From the NCBI GenBank assembly GCA_023416585.1, contig JAEZHM010000040.1, forward strand, positions 124,001 to 188,000: a stretch of DNA of 64,000 nt, in the 5' to 3' direction. The position numbers were made by a program, and so were the translations under genes. Under the pieces are notes generated by a model. It saw only the letters and a list, made by a program, of their open reading frames with translations. It ran no database searches and was not told where the DNA came from. Below, one piece after another: positions 18,789-26,995 of the stretch (position 1 is its first letter; each line of letters starts with the position of its first letter). The DNA comes from Bacillota bacterium. Its GTDB lineage: Bacteria > Bacillota > Clostridia > Christensenellales > Aristaeellaceae.

Positions 18789-19090
18789 CAGGGGACGGTT
18801 CCCGTGGTCACATGACTGGCATTCACCATTCGTATTTAACAATAATTGCTCTGCTGATTCTGGTCAATCTATAAAACAACAAACCCCATGAATTGTCCCC
18901 TTGGTTTCTATTCTATCCCTTGTATCCTTACGTTTCTCTTTCTTTGGGTCCAGGGCTCACAGATATTGGCCGCTTCAAGGGGGATATGTTGGGTGAGAAT
19001 CAAACCTCCGGCGCTTCGCGCCACCTCCTTTTAAAGGGAGGCTTGAGGAGTTGGGGAAATCGAAATCCCCCCTACTCCTTCCTGCGCTTT
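18789..19090. repeat. Long imperfect direct repeat, left copy (GGGGACGG...TGTCCCC type)
   Basis: It begins with GGGGACGG (18791) and includes AATTGTCCCCTTGGTTTCT about 100 bases later, then a GC-rich inner hairpin. It ends with the segment CGAAATCCCCCCTACTCCTT and CCTGCGCTTT. The same landmarks occur in the same order at 20529-20898. The GGGGACGG/TCCCC pairing resembles REP-like elements mobilised by TnpA-REP transposases, but no such gene is in the window. It accounts for about half of the 599-base gap to the next gene; the rest is AT-rich and shows nothing. Confidence 0.7.
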
Positions 19091-19341
19091 TATCGGTTTG
19101 ACACGGTCACTCTCAAGTTGGATTGTTATTTCACTCGGATCAAGGTTTCCTTGTTTTTTCTCAAACCACATTAACCGTCTCCCTGGTTTATGTAACTAAG
19201 CTAAATGGTGTTGATATGTATAGACTATTGTATAGAAAATTATTGTAAAGGATGCTACGATAGTACAAAATATGGATAATTTTACATGTTGTGTTCATGT
19301 GATGTAGATTTGTAACATAAAACTGAAAGGATGTATTTATT

Positions 19342-20481
19342 ATGCCTGATATGACAGAAGATGAGAAGTTGCTACAAGCAGTAGGGGACACAGGATTTTG
19401 CCTTGAATACGATGTTTATTACATACTGAGGAGCCATAGATGGAACGTAATAACTAATCGTTATTATATAGATGATATCAAGGGATCTGAAAGAGAGATA
19501 GATATCGTCGCATATAAAGGTAAAGAGATAGAATGTGTTGTTTACTATACCGTTCTTATAATTAGCTGCAAGATGGCGAAAAAGAGCTTATGGGCTTTTT
19601 TAACACATGAAAAAGAGCAGGAAGACCCAAATTTTAACTATATGCCAATTCATAATGTATCTTCAGATAAAATCCTTAACTATTTCATTTCAAATGAAAG
19701 TTCCCTATATATCGAAAGATTAGTTGCTGATGATAAAGTTAATGAGCTATATAAGATCGATCATAAAGTTTTTGCATTTCAGCAACTTAATCGTGAAAGT
19801 TACAAGACTGAAGATGACAAAAAGATTTATGAATCAATTATTACGACAATTAAGGCACTTGAACACGAAAAGATGAATCATAAAAATACTCGAGTTAAGG
19901 ATGACTGTACTACATTCTACAATTTTAACCTTATTTCCATATTTGACCATGGAATGAAGGAAATATTCTTTGACAACAGTGACAAGAGTGTATTATCTAT
20001 TGATAACATTAAATATGTCAATCGACACATAATTAATAATAAGGACAACTTTTATATGGTTCATTTTATTGATAAAGGTGCATTTGAACATTGTCTAGAA
20101 TTATATGATAATTTATTTATAGAAAACAATAAGGTATATAGTGGACTTCAAGATGAATTCTATACTTCGGTGTGGGAGCAGCCTAAACGTGTTAAGCTTT
20201 TTTGGAAGCAGTTTGAAGATGAACTGTCAAGAGAAATGAAGTACTTCTTAAGAAATTCAATGAGCGGTATTCCCGAACAGTATACATACACTGATGAGTT
20301 AACCCGTGACAATAATATGCTTTATATACATATAGATTCATTTTGGAAGGACGAAGAGTTAAAGCTAATAATTCGTATGAATGAAGATAGAAAATTTAAA
20401 GAAGAGGTATCGAAACTTCTTATAAATTACTATCAATATTTTGGGGATTTTAGGCTTGCTGAGGCATATTTGCCTTTTTAG
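19342..20481 (+). CDS. PD-(D/E)XK nuclease-like protein with altered catalytic motif
   Basis: Protein of 379 residues whose first 90 residues follow the restriction-endonuclease-like order: a helix with E22 ('FCLEYDVYYIL'), a turn, 'GSEREIDIVAY' with D54, then a strand 'LIISCKMAKKS' giving S75-C-K77. In typical members the last motif is E-x-K or Q-x-K; here the acidic position is Ser, so catalysis is uncertain. The remaining 280 residues are charged, AT-biased and unrecognised. The start ATG 19342 has AAAGGATG upstream. The gene stands alone between two long direct repeats. It may be a defence nuclease, a degenerate one, or a DNA-binding derivative. Confidence 0.6.
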   Translation: MPDMTEDEKLLQAVGDTGFCLEYDVYYILRSHRWNVITNRYYIDDIKGSEREIDIVAYKGKEIECVVYYTVLIISCKMAKKSLWAFLTHEKEQEDPNFNYMPIHNVSSDKILNYFISNESSLYIERLVADDKVNELYKIDHKVFAFQQLNRESYKTEDDKKIYESIITTIKALEHEKMNHKNTRVKDDCTTFYNFNLISIFDHGMKEIFFDNSDKSVLSIDNIKYVNRHIINNKDNFYMVHFIDKGAFEHCLELYDNLFIENNKVYSGLQDEFYTSVWEQPKRVKLFWKQFEDELSREMKYFLRNSMSGIPEQYTYTDELTRDNNMLYIHIDSFWKDEELKLIIRMNEDRKFKEEVSKLLINYYQYFGDFRLAEAYLPF

Positions 20482-20528
20482 ATTTGGGGAAGATACAGAA
20501 CTGATGTTATTCAAAACATATAATAACC

Positions 20529-20898
20529 ACGGGGACGGCTCTTTCGGTTACTAATTGACTGGAGCTCTCCATTTATATTATATATTAATTGATCTGCTGA
20601 CGCGGGCCAATCTTTAAACAGCGAACCTTACGAACTGTCCCCTTGGTTTCTGATCCATCCCTTGTTTTCTTACGTTTCTCCTTCTTTGGATCCAGGGCCC
20701 GCCTCCCCCATCTGGCTCAATCGGCGCATTACTCGCTGCCGCTCGTACTGCTTGTTTCGCTAGCCTCCTTCGTCTCGCTTCATCCGCCACAGGCGGCGCT
20801 TCGGCTACGGAGCCTTGGTCGTCTCAAAGGGGATATGGAGAGTGCAGGGAGGAGTTAAGGGGGGACATCGAAATCCCCCCTACTCCTTCCTGCGCTTT
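20529..20898. repeat. Long imperfect direct repeat, right copy
   Basis: Right partner of the repeat at 18789-19090, about 1.74 kb away. It carries GGGGACGG (20531), GAACTGTCCCCTTGGTTTCT, a GGATCCAGGGC segment matching GGGTCCAGGGC of the left copy, and the same CGAAATCCCCCCTACTCCTT end. It is longer because of an extra GC-rich stretch near 20700-20820. Together they bracket the nuclease-like gene and fill most of the 476-base gap before the convergent phosphoesterase gene. Confidence 0.7.
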
Positions 20899-20957
20899 CG
20901 TCTTCTTGACTCTCACTCTCTCAAGCTATTTTGTTCTTTCATTAGCATACCCAGATT

Positions 20958-22949
20958 TCACTTGCCAAGATTCTTCAGCGTTTCAATCATGGGAATCAAC
21001 TTGTCAGTTGCCATACCCTCCAAGTCTATGACAGGGATATCAAACAGCCAATAGTCCCCTGTCGCGTGGTTATCACCGTCGCACCAAACATTCAGGCTGC
21101 CTCCGTCGCCAAAGAAAAACTGCGTCGCAAATTCAGGAGCATCCATGCCCTCTGCAAGTTTTTGATACGCCGCCGCCTTGATTTCTTCGGGAATTTCACC
21201 TTCAGCCCCTGCAATTGTAAAACCGAATTTTCCGTCAAGCGCCAGCTGTTTGAACGCGTCCTTGTCCTTTATGAAATCCCATAGATCCCCCGCATACGTA
21301 TCGCCCGTTGCCAAGCTGAAAAGCTGTGTCCGTATGGAATTGACGGGGTAAGCCGCGCCTGCGGTATAGGCGGTATTATATGTCCTTATGCTCAGCAAAT
21401 CCCCGGATACAACTTCAAAAACAGGCCTAATATCGTACGTGGTATCGCTCGCAGCATCCATCGTCGGCTTGAGGCAGAAGGTTTTTAATGCTTCATTCAG
21501 CTTTGCTTGAATACTATCGTCTGTCAGCCCGCTCACTTCAACATAACGCGCCTGCGTGGCGTCATCGCCGTAGTTTTCAACAGCTTTTACATCAAACGTC
21601 ACATTGCCCAAAGCATTTACTGCGGGAGATGTTTCACCGGCTGCAGCATTTTTGTCTTCCGCCTTGCCTGCGCTTACGCTTATGTCGTTTACAGAGCCGT
21701 CCTCCATAAATTTGAACAGCACAGCCGTATCCTTATCGCCGGTGGTGATGACCGTAAACGTGCGGGTGGCGTCCGGGTAGTCCGTATTATGATCTATCCA
21801 GGTTCCGTCATTGATGTAATATTTCCCGCTGCCTATGTCCCGATAGGTGGGTACATGGGTATGTCCGAAAACGACCACGTCCACGTTTTCGTTCGGGTTT
21901 TCCAGATACTGCGTTTTTGCCTGCTTAAAATAGTATTCCCAGTCCAAGGTTCCGGATACCGCCTCCAGGAAGCTGTTGGGAACCTTGATATGATTGAGCG
22001 TCTGACGCTCAGCCCATGTGCGTTGAATATTTTTAAACAGCACCGGCGCGGAAATGGTTCCGTCCTCCTGCTGACCGGGATAGAAATCGAGGTAGGTATA
22101 CGCATCATTGAATCCGGCGATGCGCACATCGAATATTTTCTGGTCCAGGCTCTCGTTGGGCGTCATCCTCATGGAGATATTTTTGAGAAGGGAATGATAA
22201 ATGTAAGCGCCGTACTGATCCGTATCGGTTTTCTCCGGTACGATCGTTACCACAGGCAGGTCCTTTTTAACCGACGGGCGGCCTTCAATGACCCAACTGG
22301 TGGCATAGCGTGCGTAAAAGTATCCGGCGGGCAGTATGGTATCGCCGTTGCCGCACAATGCTGCGTTTGAAAGCGTATCCGGCGCGGAAAAGACGTCATA
22401 GCGGTGGCCGTGCTCGACGACGATTTCATTCCGGTCGCCGGTATAGTAGGCGCCAAGCCCTCTGACGTCCCTGGCCTGCACAATACCGGGCAGCGCTTCG
22501 TCTAATATGCCCGATTCCAGCAGCATGTCGTGATTGCCGGGCACATAGACCAGCTTGATGCCGGCACTCATGACGCCCTTCAGCGCATCCATGATGTTCT
22601 GATTGTTCGCGATCACTTTGCGGTAAAATTCCGCGGAATCAGAGTATGCCGGATAATTCAGCGGCAGATACCATTCGTCCAGGAAGTCACCGGCGATGAC
22701 AAGTTCCCGAACATCAGCCGTTGCTTGCAGCCGCTTTAAAAATTGCAGCAAGTATTCTTTGTTGGCCGCATTCTCGGCAAAGGAGTCGTCAATTCCCAGA
22801 TGAATGTCGCTGATGACGGCGATCTTGTTTCGGGTATCGTTCGCTTCCCAAAGCGGCTGCAAGCCATTTGATGTCTCGGTCAGCGCGGCGATTGACAGGA
22901 TCATCAGTACGCATATAGCGGTGAACAGGGTAAAAAACCGTTTTTTCAT
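20958..22949 (-). CDS. Secreted calcineurin-like metallophosphoesterase with C-terminal DUF3298-like region
   Basis: Exported protein of 663 residues. A signal peptide (about 1-25) is followed by all five metallophosphoesterase motifs in order: 'ISDIHLG', 'AGDFLD', 'VPGNHDM', 'EHGHRY' and 'FGHTHVP', spanning about residues 45-370. These residues bind two metal ions and hydrolyse phosphoesters. Residues about 450-663 look like a DUF3298-type domain, common in secreted or RsiV-like Bacillota proteins ('YVEVSGLTDDSIQAKLNEAL' length landmark only in part: 'GLTDDSIQAKLNEAL'). It has GGAGGAAT before ATG. It lies 59 bases after the small secreted protein gene in the same strand, probably one operon. 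The substrate is unknown. Confidence 0.85.
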   Translation of the reverse strand: MKKRFFTLFTAICVLMILSIAALTETSNGLQPLWEANDTRNKIAVISDIHLGIDDSFAENAANKEYLLQFLKRLQATADVRELVIAGDFLDEWYLPLNYPAYSDSAEFYRKVIANNQNIMDALKGVMSAGIKLVYVPGNHDMLLESGILDEALPGIVQARDVRGLGAYYTGDRNEIVVEHGHRYDVFSAPDTLSNAALCGNGDTILPAGYFYARYATSWVIEGRPSVKKDLPVVTIVPEKTDTDQYGAYIYHSLLKNISMRMTPNESLDQKIFDVRIAGFNDAYTYLDFYPGQQEDGTISAPVLFKNIQRTWAERQTLNHIKVPNSFLEAVSGTLDWEYYFKQAKTQYLENPNENVDVVVFGHTHVPTYRDIGSGKYYINDGTWIDHNTDYPDATRTFTVITTGDKDTAVLFKFMEDGSVNDISVSAGKAEDKNAAAGETSPAVNALGNVTFDVKAVENYGDDATQARYVEVSGLTDDSIQAKLNEALKTFCLKPTMDAASDTTYDIRPVFEVVSGDLLSIRTYNTAYTAGAAYPVNSIRTQLFSLATGDTYAGDLWDFIKDKDAFKQLALDGKFGFTIAGAEGEIPEEIKAAAYQKLAEGMDAPEFATQFFFGDGGSLNVWCDGDNHATGDYWLFDIPVIDLEGMATDKLIPMIETLKNLGK

Positions 22950-23008
22950 ATGTATTCCTCCAGATTTTTATGGTTAGCGCTTTGCAGCGCAAGCCCGGCG
23001 GTATGCCA

Positions 23009-23482
23009 TCAACCCCAGGGGAAATATTGGTACTCCAGTTTCGTTACCTGGTTTGATTCGTCAAGCGTTAAAACAGCAAAGAAGGTAAACGGCTCCTCTT
23101 TTCCCTCGTTTTGCGCAGCGAACCATTGCAGAATGTCTTCGCAGGGGAGGTTTACCACGATGTTATCGCCGAAATCCTCCGGCATAAGAACCTCGCACGT
23201 ATCCGCCAGCTTAAGTTCTACCGGGGTTTCCTCGTGAAAGCCCAATACATCCAGATCCACTTCGCCATCATCATCTTTTAACTGGAAATCCCCAAAACAC
23301 CCGTTCACCACGATAAAGGACGATGCGTCCGTTTCCGCCTGCGAAATGCCCATGACGTAGAAATATGGGTAGCTTTCCGGATTGATCGCTGCAGCTTTCT
23401 CCGTATCGCTGCCCTGTGCCAGCGCAAACGTGCATCCAAACGCGAATAAGATCGCCAATGTAAGACAAACCAGCTTTTTCAT
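23009..23482 (-). CDS. Small secreted protein of unknown function
   Basis: A 157-residue protein with a clear signal peptide (about 1-22, ending 'TFALA') and an acidic mature part (many Asp and Glu). No family was recognised. The mature region alternates beta-type strands ('FIVVNGCFGDF', 'DNIVVNLP', 'FTFFAVLTL'), suggesting a small single-domain beta fold. GGAGG is 8 bases from the ATG. It is the first gene of a likely two-gene unit with the phosphoesterase. Confidence 0.7.
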   Translation of the reverse strand: MKKLVCLTLAILFAFGCTFALAQGSDTEKAAAINPESYPYFYVMGISQAETDASSFIVVNGCFGDFQLKDDDGEVDLDVLGFHEETPVELKLADTCEVLMPEDFGDNIVVNLPCEDILQWFAAQNEGKEEPFTFFAVLTLDESNQVTKLEYQYFPWG

Positions 23483-23591
23483 GAAACAAAACCTCCATTC
23501 ATAGCTTTCGTTCCTGCAGGATGCCAGAAATCCTTTTTCGTGTGCGCATGCTGCAATCGCTTACTGATCGCTTTCCATAGACTGCAATGCT

Positions 23592-23828
23592 TCACCCTTC
23601 ATTCCTTGTTTTCTCTGTTTGAATCTTCTTGGGCCAGTTGCAGATGCCCACATCCAGCGCACGGGGCTTATCCAAGTGGAAGTCGGCGTAAATGCAGTAC
23701 CAGCAGCTCTGCTCCGCCGCGCCGCCCCGTGGTGTAAAGGCGGGACAATGCTGCCTGGGCCAGACGTTGCCGCCTGCATTGGGGGCAGACAGCGGCCGGT
23801 CTTCCCGCCGCCTGGCGGTCTCACCCAT
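23592..23828 (-). CDS. Small Cys-containing ORF (78 residues), probable
   Basis: A short frame with a well-placed ribosome site (GAAGGGAG, 9 bases before ATG 23828). Its C-terminal third has a dense cluster 'SCWYCIYADFHLDKP' and 'VGICNWPKK', giving a CxxC pair plus a third Cys and a His, which could bind metal. The N-terminal half is GC-rich and low in information. It lies downstream of the sensor kinase gene on the same strand, so it might belong to that unit. It does not resemble a known autoinducer peptide or AgrB partner. Other frames overlap it, so expression must be shown. Confidence 0.45.
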   Translation of the reverse strand: MGETARRREDRPLSAPNAGGNVWPRQHCPAFTPRGGAAEQSCWYCIYADFHLDKPRALDVGICNWPKKIQTEKTRNEG

Positions 23829-23983
23829 AAAAAAGCGCTCCCTTCTCTTTCACTGCTTTCCTGGCGGGAGGATAGCATCAAAAAGAAGGGAGCACCCGAT
23901 TTATGCTTAAAAGACGCGATTTTCTACTTAAAGTTGTCGCATTTTGGAAAAAATATCTCTTGACACGCGTTTCTAAGCGGGCA

Positions 23984-25243
23984 TCATACCATCATCCGAA
24001 CCTTGAACATGCCGCCCGCCAGCTCATATGTAAGTTCACCGCCACATTTTAGCACAAAATCCGCCACGCTTTGCGTGCCCCTGCCGTGGCCTTCCACGCG
24101 AGATTTGGGTAAGCCGCTTTCGTCCAACAGGACCTCGCCTATGTAGGGGTTACTCATTTCAAGAATGAGCTGACCCGTATTCACAGCGGTAAAGCGCACC
24201 ACAGGCGCAATCTCCGCGGTCAGGTTGGAAACGGCGGTAATGGCGTTTTCCATCAGGTTGGATACAGCCATTGCCAGCGAAAGCTCGTCCACATGGAGCT
24301 TATCGGGGATGTCCAGCCTAAGAACGCAGCAAAAACCCCGCTGCCGCGCAAGCTCAGCATAATAAGATACAGCAGCGTTTACCGGTACGTTCTGGCAATA
24401 GCTCTGCGGTTTTTGCGGCAGTGCCTCGCTCTGCCGCTTAATGAGGCTGGCGGCCTTATCCGCTTCACCCTCCTTCAGCAAAGAAAGCAGCGTATTGTTG
24501 AAGTGGCGGCAGTCATGCTGTACGATGCTCATCTGCCGCACAGCCTCATCCATCAGGCTGAGCCGCTGACGGGTCAGCTCCCGGTCAGACTGCATTTTCA
24601 GGTTTTCCATCCGCAGGGCTGATTCCCGCAAGGTCTTTTGCAGCGAGAAAAACATGGCGAGATAGACGAGCGCCGTTAGCATGACGAGCAGAAGAAGCGG
24701 ACCAAAATCCTCCGTAAGCGTCCGCTCCACATCGTCGCTTGACATAAAGTACCACGCAAAATTAGCAAAAAGGCCGGCTGCCACAAAAAGGTAGACGCTC
24801 CAATGCTCCGCCGCCTGACGATAGAGCGGCCGCAGGCGCTTGCGAAACAGCAATATCGCGGCGGCGAATAGTAAAAAGCGCAGCACCGTAATGGCGTAAG
24901 ATGGGTACGGTAACAGATCACAGAGGTAATAGCTTAAAATGACTGTGATGGCGTAAACGTTCATGGCTGTGAGACAGTTAAACAGCCACTGCATAGGCGT
25001 TTCCCGAAAGAGAGGCTTCACGGCGGCGCCGATAAAGATGAAAAACAGGATATCCAGCTTTCCCAGCGTTGTATAGTCATTTCGCAGATAGAAAAAAACG
25101 TTCAGCATAAGATCCAGCGCGACGATGGTTACCAATGCCGCAAACATTGCCCGTAGGCTGTATTTAGGCTGGGCCAGCGTAAACAGCAGCGATGCCAGCA
25201 TGGCGTTTGTCACAATGGAACGCAATAAATCGTAGAACTGCAT
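23984..25243 (-). CDS. AgrC-like sensor histidine kinase (GHKL domain)
   Basis: Membrane kinase of 419 residues. Residues 1-200 form about six hydrophobic segments as in AgrC-type sensors. A coiled region leads to the phosphoacceptor motif 'VQHDCRHFNNTL' near 245, and the C-terminal ATPase has the N-box 'NLMENAITAV' and G-box 'HGRGTQSV'. ATG 25243 is preferred over a start 87 bases upstream because CTGGGGGAGG is well spaced, and it lies just 2 bases after the stop of the response-regulator gene. The signal is unknown; no agrB/agrD-type genes are adjacent. Confidence 0.85.
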   Translation of the reverse strand: MQFYDLLRSIVTNAMLASLLFTLAQPKYSLRAMFAALVTIVALDLMLNVFFYLRNDYTTLGKLDILFFIFIGAAVKPLFRETPMQWLFNCLTAMNVYAITVILSYYLCDLLPYPSYAITVLRFLLFAAAILLFRKRLRPLYRQAAEHWSVYLFVAAGLFANFAWYFMSSDDVERTLTEDFGPLLLLVMLTALVYLAMFFSLQKTLRESALRMENLKMQSDRELTRQRLSLMDEAVRQMSIVQHDCRHFNNTLLSLLKEGEADKAASLIKRQSEALPQKPQSYCQNVPVNAAVSYYAELARQRGFCCVLRLDIPDKLHVDELSLAMAVSNLMENAITAVSNLTAEIAPVVRFTAVNTGQLILEMSNPYIGEVLLDESGLPKSRVEGHGRGTQSVADFVLKCGGELTYELAGGMFKVRMMV

Positions 25244-25245
25244 GC

Positions 25246-25974
25246 TCACGCCTCCCCCAGACGATAGCTCATATAGGTGTTCCGCGCTGATGCGAACTGC
25301 TTGCCGGACACCGGCACGAAAACGCCGCATTGCAATGTAAAACCGTCCTTGGTCAGCCGCTCCACGCGGCTCATGTTCACCACAAAGGCGGCATGAGGCT
25401 GAATAAACCGCCGGTCACGCATAAGCGGTGCGACATGCTCGGAAAAGCTGCCTTGGATCGTTGTGGTTTCTACCCGTTCGCCGCTTGCCAGCGTGTATAT
25501 GACCGTATGGCGCGCGTATTCGCAGCAGGCAACGATACCGATGGAGAGGGTTCGCAGGCCGCCCTTCGTTTTGATGGTAACGGCAGCTTCTTCTCCGTAA
25601 TCCACCTTCTCTGATGCCAGTTCCAAAGCGGCAAACAGCGCTCCCGTATCCACGGGCTTGAGAAGATAGTTAAGGGGGTTGACCGAATAGGCGTCCAGCG
25701 CAAAGCCGGGTTCGGTGGTGATAAAGATGATCTGCGCGTCGGTACTGATGCGGCGTATGCTCCGCCCCAGTTCCAGACCACTGATCATGGGCATGACCAT
25801 GTCCAGCAGGAATATGTGATAGGTTTCTGTTTCACAAGCTGTCAATAGCGCGTCCGGGTGGCTGAACTCCCGAAGTTCGGCGTTTATGCTGCGCTCTTCC
25901 AGGTATTGCCTGGTAAGCGCGGCGATGCGCTGAAGCTCGGGCTCCATATCGTCGCAGATAGCAATTCTCAACAT
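25246..25974 (-). CDS. LytTR-type response regulator
   Basis: Response regulator of 242 residues: receiver domain at about 1-120 ('AICDDMEPE' acidic pair, phospho-Asp D58 in 'FLLDMVMP', Lys in 'NYLLKPVD'), then a LytTR DNA-binding domain (about 140-240, 'RRFIQPHAAFVVNMSRVERL' shortened landmark 'HAAFVVNMSRV'). The start MLRIAICDD at 25974 has GAGAGG upstream. It precedes the GHKL kinase gene by 2 bases, a classic pairing. Targets are not evident; no repeated LytTR-type operators were found nearby. Confidence 0.88.
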   Translation of the reverse strand: MLRIAICDDMEPELQRIAALTRQYLEERSINAELREFSHPDALLTACETETYHIFLLDMVMPMISGLELGRSIRRISTDAQIIFITTEPGFALDAYSVNPLNYLLKPVDTGALFAALELASEKVDYGEEAAVTIKTKGGLRTLSIGIVACCEYARHTVIYTLASGERVETTTIQGSFSEHVAPLMRDRRFIQPHAAFVVNMSRVERLTKDGFTLQCGVFVPVSGKQFASARNTYMSYRLGEA

Positions 25975-26287
25975 AACGGCTGCCTCTCTGAAAAGGATTC
26001 TTTTGTGAATCGGCGGGCTTTTTTGTATCGGCTGGGATGCGTCATGTCCGCCCGAAACGAGCAAGACTAGGGATACGCCTCCATGCACAGTACTGATTGA
26101 CGCGCCGCTTAAGCATGCTCCAATTGGAGGATTTATCCTAAACAGAGATGTATCCGCTGAGGGTGTTCAATCGCTTCATCTCCCCGTAAATGCAATTTCA
26201 TACACCCAATCATATACAGTATTCTGCAGTTTTTCAAGAGATGGCGGGAAAAGGCTTTCGCAAAGCGGACCAGTACCAGTATTTTAT
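25975..26287. other. Gap upstream of the LytTR regulator
   Basis: No gene or clear promoter was recognised here. The leftmost part is the leader of the regulator gene on the minus strand; the rest shows no coding bias. Confidence 0.4.
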
Positions 26288-26533
26288 CAACTACAGAAGT
26301 TACGGAATACTGGAAATGAATATGTCAGTGGCAGAGGACTGCAATCGCCTGCCTGTACCGGGATACGCTCGTCCTTCCTGCTTCCTCCCACTCCGGGACG
26401 TGTCATCCTGAGGGTTTCGCCCGAAGGATCTTTTACAGCAAACTTATATACCAAGGGCAAGATCCTTCGGGCGGAGCCCTCAGGATGACAGACGGGTGGG
26501 GGTTGGTTTGTTATTCCGTAACTTCTGTAGTTG
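26288..26533. repeat. MITE-like element with nested inverted repeats
   Basis: The element is bounded by perfect 22-base inverted arms (26288-26309 and 26512-26533; arm starts CAACTACAGAAGTTACGG). Inside it lies a second inverted repeat with 32-base arms (26401-26432 and 26459-26490; 30 of 32 pair), of the GTCATCCTGAGG/CCGAAGGATCT kind. A third copy of the outer arm, in direct orientation, lies at 26554-26570. No coding sequence fits. It looks like a small non-autonomous element or a repeat inserted into another repeat. Confidence 0.7.
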
Positions 26534-26640
26534 AAAGTCCACTAGTACTATGACAACTACAGAAGTTACGTTTCATTTTTCATCTTTCGCTACCAAAGTT
26601 ACACTTATCAAACGGCGATTTTCCATGTATATCATGAGCC

Positions 26641-26757
26641 TTCCCCTGGAGGGGAAGGTGGCGCGCAGCGACGGATGAGGTGTCTTGCTACTACATATTG
26701 CCACCATAAACACCTCATCAGTCTCCTTCGTCTTAAGCTTCCCCTCAAGGGGAAGCC
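26641..26757. repeat. Palindromic intergenic repeat (CCCCT/AGGGG family)
   Basis: Two small palindromes (TTCCCCTGGAGGGGAA at 26641-26656 and GCTTCCCCTCAAGGGGAAGC at 26737-26756) enclose a weaker pairing of GGATGAGGTG with CACCTCATC. The whole could fold as a long stem. A fragment of the AGATCCTTCG...CTCAGGATGACA repeat follows near 26850-26895. Confidence 0.65.
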
Positions 26758-26952
26758 TTCTCTGGTCTTTCCCCTTGTCCTTTTTCACGGCATCTTCATT
26801 GGAATACTAAGCAATATGCCATCACCTGTATTTAGCCTATCATGTTCCGCTAGATCCTTCGCCGCTCCGCGTACTCAGGATGACAGCGATGGGGCGTGGT
26901 GTAAGGATGTAATCAATGATAGGTGTGAAAGCAAAGTGCAGTAAGAATAAAA

Positions 26953-26974
26953 CGGCGCAGATTACTCTGCGCCG
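26953..26974 (-). terminator. Intrinsic terminator of the FMN-binding protein gene
   Basis: CGGCGCAGA pairs with TCTGCGCCG around a 4-base loop and, read on the minus strand, is followed by TTTTATT. It lies about 20 bases after the stop at 26996. Confidence 0.8.
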
Positions 26975-26995
26975 CCTTCTATGTAATTGCGTAAT

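Noticed and set aside
18893..19174. Open frame inside the left direct repeat, and a similar one at 20643-20858
   Set aside because: Both lie within repeat copies, differ in sequence and show no protein-like features.
21507..22370. A 287-codon plus-strand frame opposite the phosphoesterase
   Set aside because: All five metallophosphoesterase motifs lie on the minus strand; the plus frame has none.
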